Source: Phellopilus nigrolimitatus
Lineage: Eukaryota; Basidiomycota; Agaricomycetes; Hymenochaetales; Hymenochaetaceae
Assembly: GCA_021029095.1 (NCBI GenBank)
Contig: JAJOHG010000017.1
Span: 434,001 to 498,000 of the forward strand
DNA length: 64,000 bases
Direction of reading: 5' to 3'
The position numbers and the translations under genes were made by a program. This document shows positions 57,424 to 64,000 of this stretch, one piece after another. Below the pieces are notes generated by a model. The model worked only from the letters and a program-made list of their open reading frames with translations. It ran no database searches and was not told the origin of the DNA. Within the stretch, counting starts at the first letter, position 1; every line of letters begins with the position of its first letter.

Positions 57424-58180
57424 TCATTTAATATAGGTGGTAGACACGATAACATACCCTTCCTTAACAGCATACTGCCATGCAGCACAAACAACGACGT
57501 TTATGATCACAATATCAGAAACGATAAAGACAGGACGTAAGCCGTCCATCCACCCAAAGAAGCGATTGACAGAGCGCAGGCGGAGTGGCGCATAGCACAC
57601 CGCATCCAACACTTTCAGTGAGAAGAATCTGCGTCTTAATATCTTCTGGTAAAATTCATTGCAGCGTTTTCTTTTTTTTTTTTTTTTTTTTTTCTGGGGG
57701 GGGGGGGGGGCGGCAGCTGGCAAAATGAAAGGTGGCTGGTATGACACCACAATGGCGGAAGATTTTTTAAAAGCAACATTATTGAGGACTCTCAAAAAGC
57801 GGGTTATACTCACCTCCCTGTAGAAAGTATTCGTTGAGAAGAAGCTTGAGCAATTCAAAGACAGAACCTTCATACGTGCAGACAAAGTCTGGAAGTCAGC
57901 CCTGAATCCCAGGCGCGAAATGGCTGGCGGGCCAGTAGGGAGGACTTAGCACATCCAAAGTCTCTTGCAATCAAGAGATTTGGGGCTAGAATGGTGATCT
58001 TTGGTGTTGCTTTTGTAGAGCATGAGAATGGCTGCCGTCCAAACGATTACGATGCCACCAGGCAGCTTGCCGAATCGCAAGAAGTGGACCCACATTGTAA
58101 CAGCGCAATATTACAATTGGAACCAAGTATTTGCCTCGTGGACCTCTAGAATATGTGTCTTTTCTGCGGACAATCTGCAA
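57424..58180 (-). pseudogene. Possible remnant of a multi-pass membrane protein
   Basis: Several minus-strand pieces in different frames look like exons of one membrane protein: PGGIVIVWTAAILMLYKSN near 58030, CTYEGSVFELLKLLLNEYF near 57860, and IVSDIVIINVVVCAAWQYAV near 57490. The last two are separated by an intron-like stretch with a T22/G15 homopolymer (57672-57710). The pieces share hydrophobic helices but no family was recognised. No continuous frame or start can be built with confidence, so decay is likely. It could also be a real but poorly sequenced gene. Confidence 0.3.
57672..57710. repeat. Poly(T)/poly(G) homopolymer junction
   Basis: 22 T (57672-57693), then CT, then 15 G (57696-57710). 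Such tracts are prone to length error in sequencing and can form unusual DNA structure. Confidence 0.9.
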
Positions 58181-59074
58181 AGCAATGTGACTATTGTTGT
58201 TTGCAGTTGAAAATGATGGTCGTCGGACTTGAACGATCGTTAATGCCTGAAAAGAATCTTATGAATGACGTGAGCCTGAACAGATGCCATGTATGTTCGA
58301 CAGCACGTCCTCTAATAACACGTCTCACGGCATGAATTGGAGAAACTAGGAGACCTTTTTCTCCTTAGACAAGAGATGGAAGGAGCTAATGCTCCGACTC
58401 GAATGAACCACGCTATCTCTTTCTGAGTATGATGTACACCACCGTGTGGCTATTGAATGAACTGCCGGTATAGTCAGCGAAGATCTGCTCCGACTTTGAC
58501 GATGCCCAGACGCCCAGACTCGTCCGGCACAGCAAGAACAAAAGCTACCCACAATTGTCCTTAGAATAGCATCCACTAAAAACGCTGTAATGAACGCATC
58601 GAACGAGCCAGGCTCGACAGACGTCGTGCGCGCAAATATAAGTGCCGATGAACGGGAGTAAACCTTAGGACTAGTACTAGATGTTCTTCAAGACGAGTAG
58701 CGGCAGTATTCATTTCGAGCCGCAGATGATCATCGAGGAAGAAGAGCGGAGCGGATAAGCGAGGCAGCGTTGCTGGGTTCAGGATCAAAAAGCACAGAAG
58801 AGAGAAGAGGTACGAAAGAGACAATCGATCCGAGCCTCGCAGGAGCGAGAGTTAATAAAACTGACTCGAACAAAAGACGAACAATAAAGCCCGAGTCAGA
58901 TCTCGAGAAGGCGCGCTGGGAACAGGCTTCGTCGGAAGAAGTCCTCGCGATCTTTTCTCAGGTGGATAAGAAGCCGAACTTTGAATCTTGGGGTTATGGT
59001 CTCGACTCACGGTCTTTTCGCTTCGTAACTTCCAAACTTACTGTGCACAAGAGCGTCTATCTTCCGTAAGTACA
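58181..59074. other. Intergenic stretch with one doubtful small frame
   Basis: A plus-strand frame (58770-59069, about 99 residues, charged, beginning MLGSGSKSTEERRG) contains LEKARWEQASSEEVLAIFSQ but matches nothing I recognise and overlaps the 3' edge of the rhomboid gene. Nothing else is visible. Confidence 0.35.
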
Positions 59075-60401
59075 GCTAAAAGATCGCGCGCCGCTTCAAA
59101 AAGTAGTATGCTACACCAGCCAGGATGCCGCCAACGTGGCCTGCTCCGTCGATGGCCGTGCGCTATCATAGATTAAAAAAAGAGAGATATGTTAGCGAAT
59201 TCATAGAATAAAAAGAAATGGGAGGAAGAGGGGGAGGGGGCTACACTCACACGGTCGGATATTGCAGACAGCCCGTCCCAGATGAAGAGACCTGAGACGG
59301 CCGCCCAGGCCGGTACGGGCACGACGAAGAAAATTAGGAACTTGGTCTGTGGCGAAACGCATGCGAAGAAGGACGTCACTGCGTAGATCGCGCCTACAGT
59401 CGAAACTCTAGTTAGTCGTTTGTTGATATTGATAACAAACCATTCGAAAGAAAAGGATAGGATTGAAGAACTGACCGCTCGCGCCGTGTGACGATCCTTC
59501 ACGTTTACGCAACGACTGGTTTAGAAGCAGACTCAGCACACTGCACGAGATGCCGCCCGCGAGGTACAACCCCATGAACGCGGAGTTGCCGAGCAGGTTT
59601 ATGATCGGCGGAGCCATGAAGAAAAACGACAGCCCGTTAAGCAGGATGTGAGCCGCGTCACTATGTGAAAAGGTACACGTTAAGATCGTCCAGCTGGAAT
59701 AAAACGTATTTTCTGTCAGAATGGGACATACGATTGAGGAAGAGAGAGAGAACTCACATGCGGCCTTCGCGTATGTTTCGCCAGCTCAAAAGGATGTTTT
59801 TGTACATCTTAACGTACAGCGCAGAGTTTCCCGCCCGCTAGGCGAGTCATGGATGTCAGAATTAGAAGTCCAAAATAGATTTTAAACATACCGCCTGGTC
59901 AGCAGCATACTGCCAAGCGAGGTAAACAGCACCGTTCAGGGCGAGAATACCCCAGAGTACAAATTCACCAGGAAGCCTGTTGAAGGACCTGCGCAGATTG
60001 TCCGAGGGACCCGATGATCTTGGGTCGGGTTGGAAGCGTCGACGCGAGACGAGCGCCTTGGCTCGAGAGGCCAGAGACTCCGGCTTCTTGCCAGATGGCT
60101 TGTACCAGCCGACTCGTGTCCCTACTGGCGCTGACTGTCGGAACTCCAGCACTCGACGGGATAAGAAATCACTAGCTTGTGAGGCAAAGGACCTGTCCCC
60201 GGCTCTCTTCACCCCAACGCGAGCCCATGCTGCTGTACATCCATGCTGCCAGAAGTTCGTGAACGAGTTGAGCACGTTTTGGTCGATCGTGCTGAAAAAA
60301 TTGGCGTTGAGCTGCTTATGCAGGGAGTGCCGGCATGTCGGTAACAGCAGCGACGAGGCAGACGAGCCCATTGTCCATGATCTGAGAGGTATCGCGTTCA
60401 T
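59075..60401 (-). CDS. PCP1: Mitochondrial rhomboid-type serine protease (Pcp1-like)
   Basis: This is an intramembrane protease. The start is uncertain: MNAIPLRSWTMGSSASS at 60401 is preferred, with MGSS at 60371 and an upstream Met at 60560 also in frame. The Arg/Ser-rich N-terminus (ASRAKALVSRRRF) fits mitochondrial import. Helices follow: LPGEFVLWGILALNGAVYLA, a loop ALYVKMYKNILLSW with REGR, then DAAHILLNGLSFFFMAPPI with the H-x-x-x-N type motif. Next are FMGLYLAGGISCSVLSLLLN, SHGASGAIYAVTSFFACVSP carrying the nucleophile in G-A-S-G, LIFFVVPVPAWAAVSGLFI and DGAGHVGGILAGVAYYFLKR with the catalytic His in A-G-H. The end is KRRAIF. The order matches Pcp1/PARL. Introns lie near 59164-59250, 59395-59475, 59660-59757 and 59838-59893. 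Confidence 0.87.
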
Positions 60402-60548
60402 AGCCCGGTTGAGTGGCAGCGGGCGTTGTCCAAGACGCGTCAGAGTCCATGCGGACTCGAGGTCACACGGCAACTTCGACGCGTGCGCGCTTCTCTGCCG
60501 ACCATCACCAGGACGCGTCGACGACACTCGCGCGGCATCGTCGTCTTG

Positions 60549-61267
60549 ATGTCTCATCATTTATTCCTGCTGTCGCCGTCTGACACGCCCGTCTACTCGC
60601 TCGCGCACCAGTCAACGAAGCCCGCGCCGTCTACGGCGTACCCGCTGGCATCGAACCTGCCGTCGTGGTCCACCTCTGCGTTTGCGGGCACGCTAAACGC
60701 GCTCTCAGGCGCAACGTCCCCGGCGTATAACCAGACCGCAGGCGGGAATGGAGTAGGCGTTGCGCGTGGTGGACAGGACAGACATGTTATTCAGATGATC
60801 GCGAACGCGAGTCTGGACGTGATTGAAGATGTCATGCGTAGAGAGGGTGCAATGTATGCTTTTTTATTTTTACTTTGCTTTGCGACGGAAACGAGAGCTT
60901 TATCAATGCAGGTATCTCAAGGCAGTCGACAAGTTTAACGAATGGACGGTGTCTGCGTTCGTAACACCAGGCAGTGCGTCTCAACCTGAGTCTGTTTTTA
61001 CAATGAGCTCTGATGATGCACAGACATGAAGTTCATCCTGTTGCACGAAGGCAAGAACGACGATGGGATCAGGGCATTCTTCATGGACGTGTGGGAGCTG
61101 TATGTAAAAGTGCGTCCCAGGCTGTTGTCAGCGCCAGTGGAGGTGATGATAATCAACGGCTGCCTTGATTGCAGACACTGCTGAACCCATTTCATAGCGC
61201 ATATACTCCGATCAGGAGCACAGTGTTCGACACTCGCGTGCGGGCGAGTGCAAAGCGGCATCTTTAG
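60549..61267 (+). CDS. TRS20: TRAPP complex subunit Trs20 (sedlin)
   Basis: Trs20/TRAPPC2 is a longin-fold adaptor of the TRAPP vesicle-tethering complexes. MSHHLFLLSPSDTPVYSLAH gives the first strand. A Ser/Pro/Ala-rich insert (about 45 residues) precedes GQDRHVIQMIANASLDVIED with VMRREGAMYLKAVDKFNEWT spanning an intron (about 60854-60910). After a second intron MKFILLHEGKNDDGIRAFFM and DVWELYVKTLLNPFHSAYTP with I-R-S complete the fold, ending VRASAKRHL. The second intron appears to start with GC (CCAG|GCAGTG, about 60971-61024), a GC-AG type. The insert in the first loop is longer than in animal sedlin. The gene diverges from the rhomboid gene by about 148 bp. Confidence 0.9.
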
Positions 61268-61676
61268 ACACAACATGTATTGCTGTTCTCCTTTCTTGTA
61301 GCAAATATAATAGACAACGAGGCGTTAGCCACGCAGTGCTATGTGTGATGATGATGGTAGGAGAACAAAAGCAAAAGTCGGTGGCTGGCTTTGGGATGAG
61401 AGCGGGAAGTTGTTGAGTTGCCGAAATGCATAAGCAAGTTGGCGTGTCGCGAGACCCGCCTCAGCTTCCTCCTCTCCTGTCTGTTCTCTGTCGTCGGTGG
61501 TCTTTTTCTCTTTCTGTCTACACTCTTCTACATTCCTAAATATCCACCAAAATCGCCATTCTCCCCTTCACAGATCGTTTTCCTTAATTTTCCATATTTT
61601 TAACCGGCTTTCTGTATCTCATTTTGAAGCCCTAATCAGTTCAAACTCGCCAACATCCCAGCTCTGTCAGCGCCAA
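61268..61676. other. Promoter region of the Q-rich gene
   Basis: This 409 bp has strongly pyrimidine-rich sequence (about 61440-61620) just before the start codon, typical of a highly transcribed fungal promoter. No gene was found in it. Confidence 0.5.
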
Positions 61677-63160
61677 ATGTCGTCCAACAATCGTGCCTCT
61701 CTTCTCGCCGGTCTCCGCACCGGCGGCGTGCGCTCCTCGATGAACTCGATTCCTCACTCGGCCGCGCCAAGCGTCTCTTCTTTCCAGCGCCAGGACATGC
61801 CTATGACTGCAGCCGCCGGTGGCTCATTCAATCAGATGTACCCCGCTCAGGCCCAAGCCCAGGCTCAAGCGCAAACGCAAGCTTTCCAGATGCAAATCGT
61901 GCAGATGGAGATTATGAGGCTTCAGGTATGTTTTCTCTCGTCCCTTAACCTTTTTGGTTCGATGAGCAAAATCGTACACGCTTGTCGTATCCTACCTGTC
62001 TCGGATTAACCATGACGACCCGTTCTAACCATGTTCATTTCTAGGCCCTCCAGGTGCAGCATCAGTACCAGATGGAGGTGGCTCGCCAGCAGCAGGAGCA
62101 GCAACAACGTCAGCAACAGCAAATCGCCTCTCGTCGTACTTCGTACGCCGTCGCTGAGCCCCAGACCTCGGGGCCGACAGCGACGTCCTTCATAAACCGT
62201 CGTTCTTCTCAGGCTGAGCACCTCAAATCTCAGCTCCATCTCAACTCGAGAACTGGCTCAGAGGACCACCAGATACCGATGACTGCGTCCCTGGGCGGGA
62301 AGTTCGGAGGCAGACTGAATCCGAATGCCACGACTTTCCGTATGGGTAGTTTCACTGAGGAAGAAGAGATGTTCAGGACGCCCAGAGCTGGCAGTAATGC
62401 CCCTGCTAACACACCAGTGACACCAGTTCACACCACTACTGTCATTTCTGGTGGGACGGCTCTCGGCACGGCGAGCGGGAATGGCGGCCCCGCAGTTTCT
62501 GGTATGGTTCCGAGCAAGAGCGACACTTCGCTCAACTGGCGCCGCGGCGGAGGCAACTCCGTCCTTAACGGCAACCGTGCTGCTTCCGTGAATGTGAAGG
62601 TCACGCCGCCACCTGAAGAGCGCATCTCCCCTCCTCCCGGTTTCGCGAAGGCTCATCGTCCTCAGCCCCTTCATTTTTCAGTTGTGATCAATGAACCGTG
62701 CGCGCCTCTTGTGATTGTGGACAGCTCTGATGGTGAGACAGGCGAGGACGCGGATGACACATCATCGAGTTCGAGCGCGAAGTCCGAGCCCATGACTCCT
62801 CCCTCGAGCGACTCGTCTGCCTCCTCTGGGATGCCACCTCTGTCTCCGAGGGAGGTCGCTGCCAAGCGCCTGTATGAGGGCCTTGGGATCGGTCGGCCTG
62901 TACCTCAATCTGCGGCTGTCCATACAACGAGCTTCTCTGGTACAAACGGCGGCGTGTATAACACCCCGTACACCAGCGCGGGTGCGACGTTTCCGAACAG
63001 GATCATCAGTCAGCCGATGCGTCAGCCGCGCGGTCCTCCCTCAGGAATTGACGAACTGGGTCCGAAGAACTTCGCGACGCGCATCAGGCGGAAGGCAATT
63101 GGCGGCCTTGGTGCGATGCTCGACGCTAGGGTCAACAGAAGGGAGGTGGAAGCTTTCTGA
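61677..63160 (+). CDS. Q-rich, disordered protein, unknown function
   Basis: The start MSSNNRASLLAGLRTGGVRS at 61677 is followed by a region with AQAQAQAQAQTQAFQ repeats and the coiled-coil-like MQIVQMEIMRLQ. An intron (about 61927-62044) joins ALQVQHQYQMEVARQQQEQQ, completing a Gln-rich helix of about 60 residues, likely an oligomerisation element. The remaining 300 residues are Ser/Thr/Pro/Gly-rich with an acidic Ser run (DDTSSSSSAKSEPMTPPSSD). The C-terminus has a short conserved-looking end GPKNFATRIRRKAIGGLGAM with LDARVNRREVEAF. No domain is recognised. Transcript structure is convincing: a pyrimidine-rich promoter, one intron with clean GT-AG and consistent codon bias. Confidence 0.72.
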
Positions 63161-64000
63161 ACAGGTCGCCGCCTCTGCCGACTAACTTCGACTCCTTGTT
63201 CAACACGGCGATTCGACACCAGCTTTCATATCCTCTATTGTTTCGTGTGCTTTCCCCCTACTGTTATCGCCCTTTTCCCACTTCCCTTTCCCCATTTCTT
63301 ACCCGTCTGCTATGATCACCGCAGAGTTCCATCTCCTACGACACAGAAGAGAATCCCTGAGAGTTGCTTTCGCGAAACACCAGACCTTCACCCTCTTTAA
63401 TTTAAAGTTCTGCTATTCTATAGGACGCCGCATCAGCCGGCGCGCCTTGGCTCCTCTCTTTCCTTTCCCCACTTTGATTGGGAACTACTGTCCTTGCGTT
63501 GTGCTTGTGCACACGTGCATGTCATGTCGTGCCTGCTTGTCGTCTTGTCGTCCTCGCATCGTGCTGGATAAGAACGTTTTGATGAGGAAGAAATACACAA
63601 CTGGATTGTTTGCTTGGATGTTCGTTGCGGGAAGCGCTTACTCCTGTGCCGTGGAAGCTTTGACTCGACCTGGGCATGAATGGCGTGTGTGGGTTAGCTG
63701 CGCTGACCCCTTCCTTCCTCTAACATCCCTCAAACATCGCTCGCGCAAAACTTTCCGTCGATTTCGAAATTCTATGTCGTCGTCGTCACTCCGAGTCTAG
63801 CGCCGCGTCTATTGATCGTGGCTCCCACTCATTGATTGCTTTCGCATTACTGTTATCCATTCCCACTCCACCGACCACTACCCTCTGATTTCCTTTTCTG
63901 CTTTTTACATTCCTTCGGATTTAACTCTTCCAACCTTCTGCTGCGGTCTGTGCTCCCTCCCTTTCACTTCTCCGCTATCTAAGCGGGTCCTCCTCAACCA
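63161..64000. other. Downstream region to window edge, no gene seen
   Basis: CT-rich sequence consistent with a long 3' UTR and perhaps the promoter of a gene beyond the window. A plus frame at 63312-63800 has no recognisable domain and codon use unlike the neighbours. Confidence 0.5.

Noticed and set aside
63312..63800. 162-residue plus-strand frame near the right edge
   Set aside because: No recognisable domain, and composition unlike neighbouring genes. More likely 3' UTR or intergenic.

Overview
The window looks like a nuclear segment of a filamentous basidiomycete, most likely an Agaricomycete. Genes are densely packed on both strands and cut by many 50-60 nt GT-AG introns. Codon use is GC-rich. 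The gene set is typically fungal: homoisocitrate dehydrogenase of the aminoadipate lysine pathway, a GH125 mannosidase, an Inn1/Fic1-type C2 protein and a DUF6697 protein. All gene models are read by eye from one sequence; exon borders are approximate unless a junction is described.

Layout. 1-12.4 kb: an RRM plus WD40 protein (minus, runs off the left edge), a disordered protein, a second WD40 protein, a WKF-domain nucleolar-type protein, the GTPase Arl1, Cdt2 (minus) and LYS12 (plus), the last two diverging from one 200 bp promoter. 12.5-13.6 kb: a graveyard with decayed pieces of enolase (plus) and of a FAD-dependent oxidoreductase (minus). 13.9-26.6 kb: a small membrane protein, the C2/proline-rich cytokinesis protein, ARG8, a disordered alanine-rich protein and a GH125 enzyme. 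27.2-43.8 kb: a multi-Myb factor, CWC21, riboflavin kinase, TAF8, 5-aminolevulinate synthase, an Rdx/SelW-like protein, SND2/TMEM208, Ras and an auxilin-like protein.

44.3-52.2 kb is the most interesting part. A DUF6697 gene is split by a 6,508 bp insertion (45072-51579). The insertion has terminal inverted repeats starting (A/T)TGACGGTC, about 370-400 bp palindrome-rich inverted ends, and a perfect 8 bp target duplication (AGTAGGAT). It encodes no recognisable transposase. Instead it carries two tail-to-tail gene fragments with introns: a DBP4-like DEAD-box helicase with a frameshift in the ARGLD motif, and an NBR1-like ZZ zinc-finger gene missing its C-terminal part. It landed on the 5' splice site of a 60 nt host intron and recreated the GT donor. 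It therefore looks like a non-autonomous, gene-capturing DNA transposon.

52.4-64 kb: a CLASP/Stu1 gene, a likely membrane-protein remnant, a rhomboid protease, the TRAPP subunit Trs20 and a Q-rich disordered protein. Several otherwise convincing genes (Cdt2, the small membrane protein, the DUF6697 host) contain single-base frame breaks. These are either real lesions, very small introns or assembly errors.
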